From positions 1-46,629 of the forward strand of contig CAMXAZ010000003.1 of assembly GCA_947179295.1 (NCBI GenBank): a DNA stretch of 46,629 nucleotides, given 5' to 3'. The notes under the pieces were generated by a model that saw nothing but the letters and a program-made list of their open reading frames with translations, ran no database searches and was not told where the DNA came from. The translations under genes and the position numbers were made by a program. The stretch's first letter is position 1; each line of letters begins with the position of its first letter. This document shows positions 34,492 to 43,824 of the stretch, one piece after another. Source of the DNA: an uncultured Muribaculaceae bacterium. Lineage in GTDB: Bacteria > Bacteroidota > Bacteroidia > Bacteroidales > Muribaculaceae.

Positions 34492-35519
34492 ATCCTCTGA
34501 GCTTTGTACGCCCCAACATACTCTCTCTGGAGCCTTACTCGACTGCCCGTGATGAATTCAAGGGCGGCGACATCTCCGTGTGGCTCGATGCCAATGAAAG
34601 CCCCTACCCCTCCGGGCTCAACCGCTACCCCGATCCTCATCAGAAAGAGCTCAAAAAAGCGATTTCCGATCTGAAAGGCATAGCGCCCGATCATATATTT
34701 ATAGGTGGCGCAGGCAGCGACGAGGCCATTGACCTGACCTATCGCATCTTCTGCCGCCCCGGAATTGACAACGCCATAGCAATAGTTCCGAGCTACGGGG
34801 TCTATGCCGTAAGCGCCGACATCAACGATGTCGAACTGCGCAGCGTGGCACTGACCGAAGACTTTTCTCTGCCGGTAGAAGCCCTGCTTGCAGCCGCAGA
34901 TGAAAACAGCAGACTGATGTGGATCTGTTCGCCCAACAACCCGACCGGAAATTCATTCAGCCGTGCCGACATACTCCGTCTGGCCGACAGTTTCAACGGC
35001 ATGGTGGTGGTCGATGAAGCCTACATAGACTTCTCGTCTGAGCCGTCGCTCCTCGCGGATATAGCCTCACATCACAATCTGATAGTGATGCAGACATTCT
35101 CGAAGGCCTGGGGCATGGCCTCGCTGCGCATGGGCATGGCATTTGCCGTGCCTGAAATAGCCGAACTGTATGGCAGGGTGAAATATCCCTACAATGTCAA
35201 CGGCCCGACACAGGCCGAGCTGCTCAGACGCATCGCGGAAACCGACATCAGACCTCTGGTGGAGGAAATCAGGCAGCAACGCGACTATCTCGCCAAGACC
35301 CTTGCAGGCCTGCCGAAAGTCAGGAAGGCCTATCCTTCGGATGCCAACTTCCTGCTTGTCAAGGTTGATGACGCCGATGCAATGTACAGCTACCTGACTG
35401 ACCACGGAGTGATAGTGAGAAACCGCAACAAGGTGACCGGCTGCGCCAACTGCCTGCGTTTCACAGTAGGCACACCTGAAGAAAATGCCCGCGTGGTAGC
35501 TCTTCTTGAAAAATTCTGA
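34488..35519 (+). CDS. hisC: Histidinol-phosphate aminotransferase
   Basis: PLP-dependent transaminase that makes histidinol phosphate from imidazole acetol phosphate, 343 residues. The Schiff-base lysine is Lys206 in TFSKAWGMASLRMG. CSPNNPTGN and VVDEAYIDFS are the usual class I/II aminotransferase cofactor motifs, and LRFTVGTPEEN closes the protein. The ATG overlaps the hisD stop by four bases. hisB follows after a 37-base gap. Confidence 0.95.
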   Translation: MNPLSFVRPNILSLEPYSTARDEFKGGDISVWLDANESPYPSGLNRYPDPHQKELKKAISDLKGIAPDHIFIGGAGSDEAIDLTYRIFCRPGIDNAIAIVPSYGVYAVSADINDVELRSVALTEDFSLPVEALLAAADENSRLMWICSPNNPTGNSFSRADILRLADSFNGMVVVDEAYIDFSSEPSLLADIASHHNLIVMQTFSKAWGMASLRMGMAFAVPEIAELYGRVKYPYNVNGPTQAELLRRIAETDIRPLVEEIRQQRDYLAKTLAGLPKVRKAYPSDANFLLVKVDDADAMYSYLTDHGVIVRNRNKVTGCANCLRFTVGTPEENARVVALLEKF

Positions 35520-35556
35520 TATCCACGAACCTTACTCATGCAATCAAATTCCCGAT

Positions 35557-36660
35557 ATGGCAAAGAAAGCAATCTTCATTGACCGTGACGGCACAATCAT
35601 AAAAGAACCGGCCGACGAGCAGATCGACTCGCTTGAAAAGCTCGAATTCGTCCCCGGTGCTATCTCCGGACTCCGTTCACTGATGAACCGCGGCTATGAA
35701 CTGGTCATGGTTTCGAATCAGGACGGTCTCGGAACAGCCTCATTCCCGGAAGAGACCTTCCGGCCGGCCCACAACCGCATGCTCTCCACTCTTGAAGGAG
35801 AAGGCGTGAGGTTTGACGATATACTGATAGACCGTTCGTTTCCGGCCGACAACGCTCCGACCCGCAAACCGCGCACCGGAATGCTCACCGCCTATCTCGG
35901 CGGCGACTATGACCTGGCAGCAAGTTTCGTGATAGGCGACAGGATGACCGACATCGAACTTGCTCGCAATTTAGGTGCACGCGGCATACTCATAGGCCGC
36001 CCCGGCAATACCGAAAACATTGACGGCTGCGAACTCGCCAGCGACAGCTGGGAGGAAATTGCCCGCCATATCCTCTCGGCAGACCGCAGGGTCTCAATGG
36101 TCCGCAACACGTCCGAGACACGCATCAGCCTGACTCTCGACCTTGACGGACATCTGCCCTCGGCGATAGACAGCGGACTGAAATTCTTCGACCATATGCT
36201 CTGGCAACTTCCTCACCATGCCGCAATTTCGCTCGACCTGAAATGTGACGGCGATCTTGAAGTTGACGAGCACCACTCGATGGAAGACATCGCCATTGTG
36301 CTCGGCCAGGCGATAGACAAGGCTCTCGGTTCGAAAACCGGCATTGACCGCTATGGATTCGTGCTGCCGATGGACGAGTGCAAGGCTCTTGTGCTGATCG
36401 ACTTCGGAGGCAGGGCCGATTTTGTATGGGACGTGGAGTTCACACGCGAGTATGTAGGCGACACTCCGACGGAGATGTACAGCCACTTCTTCAAATCGCT
36501 CTGCTCAGCCATGCGCTGCAATCTCCACATCAGCGCGCGCGGCGAAAACAACCACCACCTGATCGAAGGAGTGTTCAAGGCCTTCGCCCGTGCATTGCGC
36601 ATGGCCGTCAGGCGCGACGTGTTCAGCTATAACCTCCCCTCAAGCAAAGGAATCATATGA
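35557..36660 (+). CDS. hisB: Bifunctional histidinol-phosphatase / imidazoleglycerol-phosphate dehydratase
   Basis: A fusion of 367 residues with two steps of histidine synthesis. The N-terminal HAD phosphatase has its nucleophile and acid at Asp9 and Asp11 (FIDRDGTII), and VIGDRMTDIELA is its later motif. The dehydratase domain starts near residue 185, with DHMLWQLPHHAAIS, DEHHSMEDIAIVLGQ and GENNHHLIEGVFKAFARALR supplying the metal histidines. ATG 35557 is chosen because MAKKAIFIDRDGT is the family start; the frame is open back to 35506 without conserved residues. hisH overlaps its end by four bases. Confidence 0.95.
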   Translation: MAKKAIFIDRDGTIIKEPADEQIDSLEKLEFVPGAISGLRSLMNRGYELVMVSNQDGLGTASFPEETFRPAHNRMLSTLEGEGVRFDDILIDRSFPADNAPTRKPRTGMLTAYLGGDYDLAASFVIGDRMTDIELARNLGARGILIGRPGNTENIDGCELASDSWEEIARHILSADRRVSMVRNTSETRISLTLDLDGHLPSAIDSGLKFFDHMLWQLPHHAAISLDLKCDGDLEVDEHHSMEDIAIVLGQAIDKALGSKTGIDRYGFVLPMDECKALVLIDFGGRADFVWDVEFTREYVGDTPTEMYSHFFKSLCSAMRCNLHISARGENNHHLIEGVFKAFARALRMAVRRDVFSYNLPSSKGII

Positions 36661-37244
36661 TAGCTATAATAGATTATGAAATGGGCAATCTGCGGTCGGT
36701 AGAAAATGCCCTCAGCCGTCTCGGAGCCGAGTGGAAACTGACCTCGGACCCTGAAGAGATCCACAGCGCCTCGCGGGTTCTTCTGCCGGGAGTAGGCAAC
36801 GATGCCGAGGCTATGGAACGTCTGCGCGAACGCGGACTTTGTGAAGTGATCCGCAATCTGCGCCATCCGGTGCTCGGCATCTGTGTAGGTATGCAGGTGA
36901 TGTGCCGCCACTCGGAGGAAGGTGATGTGGACTGCCTGGGTATCTTCGATGCTCACGTGCGCCGTTTCCCGGAAGAAGAAGGCCTGAAGGTGCCGCACGT
37001 AGGCTGGAACCGCATCAACAATATGGAATCGAAACTGCTCAAAGGTGTGGACCGCGGAAGCTATGTCTACTATGTGCATTCATATTATGCCAATCTCTGC
37101 CCTGACACCATCGCTACCACCCGCTACGGCTCCACTCTTTTCAGCGCGGCGCTAAAATATGAAAATTTCTACGGCACACAGTTTCATCCAGAAAAAAGCG
37201 GCGACATCGGCGAGCGGATTCTCGCCAATTTCCTGAAACTGTAG
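36657..37244 (+). CDS. hisH: Imidazole glycerol phosphate synthase glutaminase subunit
   Basis: Glutamine amidotransferase of 195 residues that feeds ammonia to HisF. The nucleophile is Cys76 in GICVGMQ, and the triad is completed by His177 and Glu179 in GTQFHPEKSG. The ATG overlaps the hisB stop (ATGA at 36657-36660). Its obligatory partner gene hisF is not in the window, although hisA follows. A 9-base tandem repeat (GGCCACAAA twice, 37244-37261) straddles the end of the gene. Confidence 0.95.
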   Translation: MIAIIDYEMGNLRSVENALSRLGAEWKLTSDPEEIHSASRVLLPGVGNDAEAMERLRERGLCEVIRNLRHPVLGICVGMQVMCRHSEEGDVDCLGIFDAHVRRFPEEEGLKVPHVGWNRINNMESKLLKGVDRGSYVYYVHSYYANLCPDTIATTRYGSTLFSAALKYENFYGTQFHPEKSGDIGERILANFLKL

Positions 37245-37323
37245 GCCACAAAGGCCACAAAAGCCATATCCGGTTCACTGCCAAGTCCATCTCCACCAAA
37301 AATATACCAACAGATAAAAAACG

Positions 37324-38046
37324 ATGATCGAAGTAATCCCTGCCATCGACCTGATCGACGGAAAGTGCGTCAGGCTCTCCCAAGGCGACTATGACCGTTG
37401 CACCGACTATAATCTCTCGCCTGAAGACATGGCGAAACGTTTTGCCGACCACGGACTGACACGCATACATGTGGTTGATCTTGACGGTGCCAAGGCAAGT
37501 TCTCCGCGCAATCTCCACACCCTCGAACGGATTGCCCGCATCAACGGAGTGACGGCTGAGTGGGGAGGAGGCATAAAGACAGGACAGGCTCTGAAAGATG
37601 TGTTCAACGCCGGAGCAACCTATGCGATCATCGGCAGCATAGCAGCCCGCGAGCCTCAGCTGATGACTGAATGGCTACAAGCCTATGGCGGCGAGAAACT
37701 GATACTCGGAGCCGATGTGCGCAACGGCAAAGTCGCCGTCAGCGGATGGCTGGAGGAAACAGCCGATACGATTGACGATCTGCTCGCCCGTTTTATCCCG
37801 TCAGGCCTTTCCCAGGCCATCTGCACCGACATATCCAAAGACGGAATGCTTGAAGGCCCGGCTTTCGGTATGTACACTCGTCTTCAGGAGGCGTTTCCTG
37901 ATGTTGTGTTCACCGTCTCCGGCGGCATCAGCTCTATAGGCGACATCGAGCGCCTTGACGCACTCGGCCTGCAGCGGGTCATTACCGGCAAAGCCATCTA
38001 TGAAGGACACCTTACACTCAAAGAATTACAGCGATACGCAAGATAA
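37324..38046 (+). CDS. hisA: ProFAR isomerase
   Basis: A (beta-alpha)8 barrel isomerase of the histidine pathway, 240 residues. The catalytic aspartates are Asp9 in VIPAIDLIDGK and the one in CTDISKDGMLEG. The phosphate-binding loops GGGIKTG and SGGISS are intact. It is distinguished from HisF by the AIDLIDGKCVRL start. A 79-base gap separates it from hisH, with no promoter seen, so it is probably still part of the operon. It is the last gene before the terminator. Confidence 0.95.
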   Translation: MIEVIPAIDLIDGKCVRLSQGDYDRCTDYNLSPEDMAKRFADHGLTRIHVVDLDGAKASSPRNLHTLERIARINGVTAEWGGGIKTGQALKDVFNAGATYAIIGSIAAREPQLMTEWLQAYGGEKLILGADVRNGKVAVSGWLEETADTIDDLLARFIPSGLSQAICTDISKDGMLEGPAFGMYTRLQEAFPDVVFTVSGGISSIGDIERLDALGLQRVITGKAIYEGHLTLKELQRYAR

Positions 38047-38096
38047 CACACACCAAAAGCTTCTCAACACACTGCCGGCTGACAGCGGCCGGCAGC

Positions 38097-38141
38097 AAAA
38101 AGCCTGACACACGCAAAGATGACGCGAGTGTCAGGCTTTTT
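38097..38141. terminator. Bidirectional terminator between the his operon and the SulP gene
   Basis: AAAAAGCCTGACAC (38097-38110) pairs perfectly with GTGTCAGGCTTTTT (38128-38141), with a 17-base loop. A-runs on one side and T-runs on the other make it intrinsic in both directions. A smaller stem, TGCCGG/CCGGCA, lies just before it (38073-38094). Confidence 0.9.
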
Positions 38142-38160
38142 CGTTATTCAGATGCTCAGA

Positions 38161-39861
38161 TCAGACTGTTGCCGAAGCAGGAACTGATACAGGAGCAAGT
38201 CTATTGGCCATTTCAACAGCCTTTGTGATGTGGTCGCAGATATGGTCATCGCCGAGGAGCGTATTGACACCGGCGTGGACGAGCGCTGCGCGCACATTCT
38301 CACGCACACCGGAAAGAACCACCTGGATATTCTCGTCATGCGACGACTTGATGAGCACTTCAAGGTTATGGATGCCGGTAGAGTCGATGAACGGCACTTT
38401 GCGCATACGGATGATGCGGACTTTCGGCTTCTCGCCGATGGTGGTGCGCATCAGTTCATCAAACTTGGTGGCGACACCAAAGAAGAACGGACCGTCGATC
38501 TCATAGACCTCTACGCCGGGGTTGACGTTGAGCATCTCGTGATGTGTGGTTTCGGAACCTTCGGCAATGTCAAGCTGCTCGGAGTAGACCTTGATTTCGG
38601 TATTCTCCATCACACGGCGAAGGAAGAGGATGATGGCGAGAAGGAGTCCCATCTCGATTGCAATGGTCAGATCGAAGATGACAGTCAGAAGGAAGGTAAG
38701 GGCAAGCACTGAGATGTCGCTCTTCGGATTGTGGAAGATGGCACGGATTGTGCGCCATCCGCTCATGTTGTAGCTGACCACAATGAGAACTGCAGCAAGG
38801 CAGGCCATCGGGATCAGGTTGATCAGCGGCATAAGGAAGAGGAAGATCAGGAAGAGGACAATGGCATGGACAAGGCCGGCCACTGGAGTGCGTCCGCCGT
38901 TGGTGATGTTGGTCATTGTGCGGGCGATAGCTCCGGTGACGGGAATGCCGCCGAAGAAAGGCACGATGATATTGGCCATGCCCTGGCCGATAAGTTCGGT
39001 GTTGCTGTTGGTGCGTGTCCCTGTCACACCGTCAGCCACCGTGGCTGACAGCAGTGACTCGATAGCTCCGAGGATCGCTATTGTGAATGCCGAGGGGAGC
39101 AGACGGTTGATTGTGGCCATGCTCAGTTCAAATCCGTGAGGTTCGGGTATGTCAGTGGAGAGTAAGCCGAAACGGTCGCCGATAGTCTCGACATGGAGAC
39201 CGGGCACAAGTGACACCACCAGTGTCACAAGTATAATGGCTATCAGCGCACCGGGCAGGCGTCGGGAAATTTTGGGAGTGACAATGATGATTGCCAGTGC
39301 CGCAAGTCCGACTCCGAGAGTGATCCAGTCGATATTGCCGAAATTTGAGAGATACATGACCCACTTCGGGATGAACTCGCTCGGCACGTTTTTCAGGCCA
39401 AGACCGAAGAAGTCGTTGATCTGTGTGGAGAAAATGGTCAGCGCGATACCGGCTGTAAAGCCCACTACAATCGGATAAGGGATGAACTTGATGACCGTTC
39501 CGAGGCGGAATATGCCGAGAGCCACAAGGATAAGTCCGGCCATCAGTGTGGCAACCGCCAGTCCTTCAAGGCCGAAATTGGCAATGATATTGTAGACGAT
39601 CACGATGAACGCGCCTGTAGGACCACCGATCTGCACCGTGCAACCGCCGGCTGCCGAAACAATAAAGCCGCCGATTATGGCTGTGATGAGACCGACTGTG
39701 GGGCTGACACCACTGGCTATACCGAAGGCGATTGCAAGCGGAAGCGCCACAATGCCTACCACTATGCCGGCCACAAGGTCGTTTTTAAACTTGTCAAAGG
39801 AATAATTTTTCAGAGTCGAAACCAATTTCGGCTTGAAATCAAGAGAAGCTGCAAAATTCAT
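38161..39861 (-). CDS. SulP family inorganic anion transporter with STAS domain
   Basis: Inner membrane transporter of 566 residues of the SLC26/SulP family (sulfate, bicarbonate or another anion). The membrane part spans about residues 25-430 and begins with NDLVAGIVVGIVALPLAIAF. The IGGPTGAFIVIVY segment is the substrate-site hairpin. The cytoplasmic STAS domain occupies the last 120 residues, with VPFIDSTGIHNLE carrying the conserved Asp-Ser-Thr-Gly motif. Sequence does not tell which anion is moved, and no partner enzyme such as carbonic anhydrase is adjacent. It is a single gene with a leader of about 120 bases. Confidence 0.92.
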   Translation of the reverse strand: MNFAASLDFKPKLVSTLKNYSFDKFKNDLVAGIVVGIVALPLAIAFGIASGVSPTVGLITAIIGGFIVSAAGGCTVQIGGPTGAFIVIVYNIIANFGLEGLAVATLMAGLILVALGIFRLGTVIKFIPYPIVVGFTAGIALTIFSTQINDFFGLGLKNVPSEFIPKWVMYLSNFGNIDWITLGVGLAALAIIIVTPKISRRLPGALIAIILVTLVVSLVPGLHVETIGDRFGLLSTDIPEPHGFELSMATINRLLPSAFTIAILGAIESLLSATVADGVTGTRTNSNTELIGQGMANIIVPFFGGIPVTGAIARTMTNITNGGRTPVAGLVHAIVLFLIFLFLMPLINLIPMACLAAVLIVVSYNMSGWRTIRAIFHNPKSDISVLALTFLLTVIFDLTIAIEMGLLLAIILFLRRVMENTEIKVYSEQLDIAEGSETTHHEMLNVNPGVEVYEIDGPFFFGVATKFDELMRTTIGEKPKVRIIRMRKVPFIDSTGIHNLEVLIKSSHDENIQVVLSGVRENVRAALVHAGVNTLLGDDHICDHITKAVEMANRLAPVSVPASATV

Positions 39862-39990
39862 TAGAAAACTTCCTTAGTTACTATATATACTGTTATGCCG
39901 ACACATCTCAGTGTCGATTTTTCTTTATTGGAAACAATTCAAGCGGAAGAAAGCACAAAGGCAACGGCCCCAACGCCCCGTTTGAGGGTG

Positions 39991-39998
39991 CAAAATTA
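39991..39998 (-). promoter_or_regulatory. Possible -7 element of the SulP gene
   Basis: TAATTTTG on the minus strand matches TAnnTTTG, but no good -33 element sits upstream. It would give a leader of about 120 bases, which contains a 6-base-pair hairpin (CGACAC/GTGTCG, 39899-39916). Confidence 0.4.
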
Positions 39999-40045
39999 CT
40001 TAATTTCCGCCAAAATCCACTAAAACAGACAAAATATTTCCGATT

Positions 40046-40078
40046 ATTGCCACGACAATTAAAATAATTGTAAATTTG
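40046..40078 (+). promoter_or_regulatory. Promoter of the GtrB-like glycosyltransferase gene
   Basis: ATTG at 40046-40049 and TAAATTTG at 40071-40078 are 21 bases apart. Transcription would begin near 40084, leaving a leader of about 70 bases. The whole 39862-40156 gap holds only this and the SulP promoter region. Confidence 0.6.
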
Positions 40079-40156
40079 CCATTGAATATCCGACCTAAAA
40101 TCAGACCTTTGATATTCAGATTTCATACCTAAGCATATAAAACGTCACAAATCTTC

Positions 40157-41134
40157 ATGGACTATACCAGACTGATAACAATTCTTATACCTGCATATAA
40201 CGAGAGCGCATCATTACCCAAACTGCATTCTGCATTGAGCGAACTGGCAGACAAACTCGACAAATACCGCTGGGAATTTCTGATTGTAAATGACGGAAGT
40301 TCAGACAATACTGCCGAAACTCTTGAAAAACTACGGTCAACTGACAGCCGCATAAGCTACATCAATCTTTCGCGCAACTTCGGGAAAGAGGCCGCTATGC
40401 TTGCCGGCATGGACCATGCGCAGGGAGATGCGGTGGTCATAATGGATGCCGACCTGCAGCATCCTGTGTCAGCGATTCCACGTATGATCGCCGAATGGGA
40501 AAAGGGCTATGACGATGTATATGGCAAGCGACTGTCACGCGGCAAAGAGCCTTGGCTAAGAAAAAAATTCTCAATGCTCTACTACTCACTTCTCCAGCGA
40601 AACACAAAAATAAATATCTTGCCAAACGTTGGCGATTTCAGACTGCTGGACCGGAAGTGTCTGGAAGCCATGAAAAGTATCCGTGAGACACAACGTTACA
40701 CCAAAGGCCTGTTTTGCTGGATAGGGTTCAAGAAATGTCCTGTAGAATATGAAACCAACGACAGGGAGAATGGAGTATCATCGTTCCGTTTCAGCAATCT
40801 GCTCGGATTAGCAATGGAGGGTATAACCGGATTTACAACCTCACCGCTTCGCATAGCATCAGTCATCGGATTCATTGTCTCAGCCATTGCTTTCATTTAC
40901 CTGATTATTGTGATCGCCAAAACCCTGTTCTTCGGCGAACCGGTCCAGGGCTATCCCACCCTGCTTTGCGTCATCCTTATCCTTGGCGGATGCCAGTTGC
41001 TTACAATAGGTATTATCGGCGAATACATCGGCCGGATCTTCAATGAAACAAAACACCGGATGCCTTACATAGTCATGGACTATAAGAGTAGCCGGTTCGA
41101 CAAAAAGACGGATTTCACGGGTGATCCTCAGTAA
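40157..41134 (+). CDS. GtrB/DPM1-like polyprenyl-phosphate glycosyltransferase
   Basis: GT2 enzyme of 325 residues. The GT-A domain starts with ITILIPAYNESASL, includes VNDGSSDNT, and has its DxD at Asp97 and Asp99 (MDADLQHP). Two C-terminal membrane helices (about residues 232-260 and 268-290) are followed by GEYIGRIFNETKHRMPY. This is the classical GtrB/ArnC-type layout, in which a sugar is loaded onto undecaprenyl phosphate for later use outside the membrane. The sugar is unknown. Its 3' end overlaps by 20 bases the convergent gene for a multi-pass protein that may use the product. Confidence 0.88.
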   Translation: MDYTRLITILIPAYNESASLPKLHSALSELADKLDKYRWEFLIVNDGSSDNTAETLEKLRSTDSRISYINLSRNFGKEAAMLAGMDHAQGDAVVIMDADLQHPVSAIPRMIAEWEKGYDDVYGKRLSRGKEPWLRKKFSMLYYSLLQRNTKINILPNVGDFRLLDRKCLEAMKSIRETQRYTKGLFCWIGFKKCPVEYETNDRENGVSSFRFSNLLGLAMEGITGFTTSPLRIASVIGFIVSAIAFIYLIIVIAKTLFFGEPVQGYPTLLCVILILGGCQLLTIGIIGEYIGRIFNETKHRMPYIVMDYKSSRFDKKTDFTGDPQ

Positions 41135-42785
41135 TTGATTCCACCGAGCGCCACGAAGTCTTGGGTATCATCTTAATGTCCGGATGAAGTTTAGATATTG
41201 TCTTCATTGAATCAGACATAATGAAATCCGTGGTCCAGAATGAATTTGGAGTAAAAATTTTCTTTAGTTTAATCAATAGATAAGGACATTCCTCTAATTT
41301 TACAGGTTTTAGATTTACACAATATCGCTTATTAGCCGGAACCCCATCAGCCAAGGCCCAATAGTATTCATCACCTTCATAAAAAGGCGAATCACCTGGC
41401 ATTTTGTTTTCAGGCACGAAGAATGTTTCAGGACTTCTCAACGCCTGCCAGTCGCGTTCGTTCAACGCAAAAAAAGAAACATCTTTATCTTTGCCATATT
41501 CCAGCGTCAAAGTCCACCATATTGTTGATGCAGAGCTCTCCCATATGTCGACAAACGGTGCTACAGCAGGTGGCAATGACGGGTCTGTCCACTTAACTAT
41601 ACCATCAGATGAATTGCGATAATCATCAACCATTCTTAATTGAGATTGATAAATACGATGATGGGCCTTGATAATTACAACCTGATGGACAGCTATAACA
41701 CAGAATAGACCTATGGTCAGACAGAGCTGATATTTACTTTGCAATTTAACTTTCTCAGCCCATAGATTTATTAATTTAAAGATCAGTATAGCGGATACAA
41801 ACTCAATTCCGCCATAGCTCCAAGACCCACTGTGAGCAATCACACCAAAAACAATGGATAATATAAGAAGTCCCAAATCCCAACCTACTGCTTTAATCAA
41901 TTGCCCGGCACTGTACTTTCCAAATACCATCATCGCAAGGGTCAGCAATAATAGCAACCAAAAAATCTTGATCGATAAAAACATCAACAAACCTATGCTG
42001 ACATTTGTAATGAATGAGACACCCATTCCGGATACTCTACAAAAATTGCCCGGAGCTATGAATAATATGAGTGTACCAATCCATAAAGATATAAATAACA
42101 GTTTTTGATTAAAATCAATCTTCTTGTAATTGGCTATACAGTAAAAAAACGTAACTCCAGACAATGGGATTGCAAAACTTTCATGAGACCATCCGACTAT
42201 AAATCCATATACAGTCAGACCTGCCATACACAAGGCGGAGTGTTTTTCTTCTATCGTTTTTTTTAAATGCCGCCATATCAACAGATAGCCCAGCACTAAC
42301 GCCATCGGATACAAATAATTCAGGCCAAACATCGGACGATAAAACGGCCCTGTCGGCGGATAAAGATACAACCATATAACTGATGCAAACAACCATATCA
42401 ACGGACTTTTCCTTAATCTCGGAGCTGCATAGCAGACAAATAAACACAATGTCAACACCAATAATAACGGAGCAAACAAATGATACCATTTATATGTACC
42501 ATAAAGTGCAAACATCTGCAATATCGTATGGACAATCGCACGTCCATTCGTGTAGTTATAGTGCTTGACCTGAGATGTGACAATATCTGAAAACGAGCCA
42601 AGTTTTTGTGAATAGTCATTATCAGGAGAACTGATATGATGTTCTCCAAGCGGATATTCATATGCATAATCATCCCACACCGGAATATAGTTAATGCAAC
42701 GGAAATAAAAATCCACTCCGGTCAAAACAAGGATTATAGCGATAGCAACGATTTTTAAGTATTTGGTATTGTAGAACGGGGACAT
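41115..42785 (-). CDS. DUF6056-like multi-pass membrane protein, possible GT-C glycosyltransferase
   Basis: A 556-residue protein with about 10-12 membrane segments and a C-terminal soluble part of roughly 150 residues. I recognise it as DUF6056-like with moderate certainty. After TM1 the first outer loop reads NYIPVWDDYAYEYP, with an Asp38-Asp39 pair in the place where GT-C transferases carry their catalytic acidic residues. ATG 42785 is preferred because it starts just before TM1. The frame is open back to 42893, and ATGs also exist at 42866 and 42812. A TATATTTA sequence (42848-42855, minus strand) could be a -7 element and fits this start. The gene is AT-rich. Function as a GT-C enzyme is inference. 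Confidence 0.65.
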   Translation of the reverse strand: MSPFYNTKYLKIVAIAIILVLTGVDFYFRCINYIPVWDDYAYEYPLGEHHISSPDNDYSQKLGSFSDIVTSQVKHYNYTNGRAIVHTILQMFALYGTYKWYHLFAPLLLVLTLCLFVCYAAPRLRKSPLIWLFASVIWLYLYPPTGPFYRPMFGLNYLYPMALVLGYLLIWRHLKKTIEEKHSALCMAGLTVYGFIVGWSHESFAIPLSGVTFFYCIANYKKIDFNQKLLFISLWIGTLILFIAPGNFCRVSGMGVSFITNVSIGLLMFLSIKIFWLLLLLTLAMMVFGKYSAGQLIKAVGWDLGLLILSIVFGVIAHSGSWSYGGIEFVSAILIFKLINLWAEKVKLQSKYQLCLTIGLFCVIAVHQVVIIKAHHRIYQSQLRMVDDYRNSSDGIVKWTDPSLPPAVAPFVDIWESSASTIWWTLTLEYGKDKDVSFFALNERDWQALRSPETFFVPENKMPGDSPFYEGDEYYWALADGVPANKRYCVNLKPVKLEECPYLLIKLKKIFTPNSFWTTDFIMSDSMKTISKLHPDIKMIPKTSWRSVESITEDHP

Positions 42786-42937
42786 AGTAAAGGAACTTTT
42801 TCCAGACAGCATCTGAACAGGAAAGACCGATCCCCGTCCAGAAGCTGTAAATATAGTATAAATCATTAGAAGCCGTTTAAAAACGACCTCCAAATAGCCT
42901 CAATAATTGACGAGACTATAATTTAGCAATGATTGGC

Positions 42938-43783
42938 TCAAGCTGTGCAAAGTTTCAGGCAGCACCAGCGGTTGAGGGTTGTGTGTGATTTGTAGGCAAG
43001 TCCGAGGGGTTCGGCGGCTGACATGATTACGGGGATGTCCTCTTCATAGAATCCGCTAAGAAGCATTGTGGCTCCGGGGGCAAGTGTGGCCACATAGGCT
43101 GCAATGTCAGCGGTGATGATGTTGCGGTTGATATTGGCAATGAACAGGTCCACGTCGCTCACCTGTGCGAGTTCGGCCGCATCTCCGAGATGGAGCTCAA
43201 CTGTCTCAGTGGAATTCAGGCGCATGTTCTCCACCGCGTTTGTGAAAGCGAATTCATCAATTTCTACCGCATCGACCCGGCGGGCGCCTCGCATGGTTGC
43301 GAGAATGGCAAGAATTCCGGTGCCTGTGCCCATGTCGACCACATTGAGACCTTGGATGTTCATGGCAAGCAACTGGCGGATGACGAGCGAGGTTGTGGCA
43401 TGATGACCCGTCCCGAAAGCCATTTTGGGATCTATGACAATATCATAACGGCATTCGGGAATGTCTTTGTGGAAAGAGCTGTGGATGACACACTGGTCAT
43501 CAATCACAATCGGCTGGAAGTAGTTTTTCTCCCATTCCTTGTTCCAGTCCTGTCCCTCTACAAGTTTCTGGCTGACTGTAAACGCGGTCTCCATAGGGAA
43601 TTCGCTCAAGAGGGAGTCTATTTCCCCGCGGTCAAAAAGTTCGGCCTTTATATATGCGGTCAGTCCGGTTTCATCCGGCACAAAACTTTCAAACCCTGCT
43701 TGGGCAAGCAGGGCGGCAAGGATGTCGGTACGGGTCTCGTCGCACGGGGTGGCATCGAGACGCAGTTCTATGTAATCGTTCAC
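42938..43783 (-). CDS. prmA: Ribosomal protein L11 methyltransferase
   Basis: SAM-dependent enzyme that methylates ribosomal protein L11, 281 residues from the preferred GTG start at 43783. The frame continues to an ATG at 43843, but that adds 20 residues without family similarity and overlaps the upstream gene. The N-terminal substrate-recognition domain includes LAQAGFESFVPDE. The catalytic domain has PKMAFGTGHHATTSL and the SAM motif VVDMGTGTGILAIL. DLFIANINRNI is the family NxPF-like motif region, here with a variant sequence. It is last in the minus-strand run from the YtxH cluster. Confidence 0.93.
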   Translation of the reverse strand: MNDYIELRLDATPCDETRTDILAALLAQAGFESFVPDETGLTAYIKAELFDRGEIDSLLSEFPMETAFTVSQKLVEGQDWNKEWEKNYFQPIVIDDQCVIHSSFHKDIPECRYDIVIDPKMAFGTGHHATTSLVIRQLLAMNIQGLNVVDMGTGTGILAILATMRGARRVDAVEIDEFAFTNAVENMRLNSTETVELHLGDAAELAQVSDVDLFIANINRNIITADIAAYVATLAPGATMLLSGFYEEDIPVIMSAAEPLGLAYKSHTTLNRWCCLKLCTA

Positions 43784-43824
43784 TTCAGAGTGTTCTTTGT
43801 TTATTCTGTTTATATTATGATAAT

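Noticed and set aside
37244-37261. 9-base tandem repeat GGCCACAAA at the end of hisH
   Set aside because: It is only two copies and too short to be a repeat family; mentioned within the hisH entry only.
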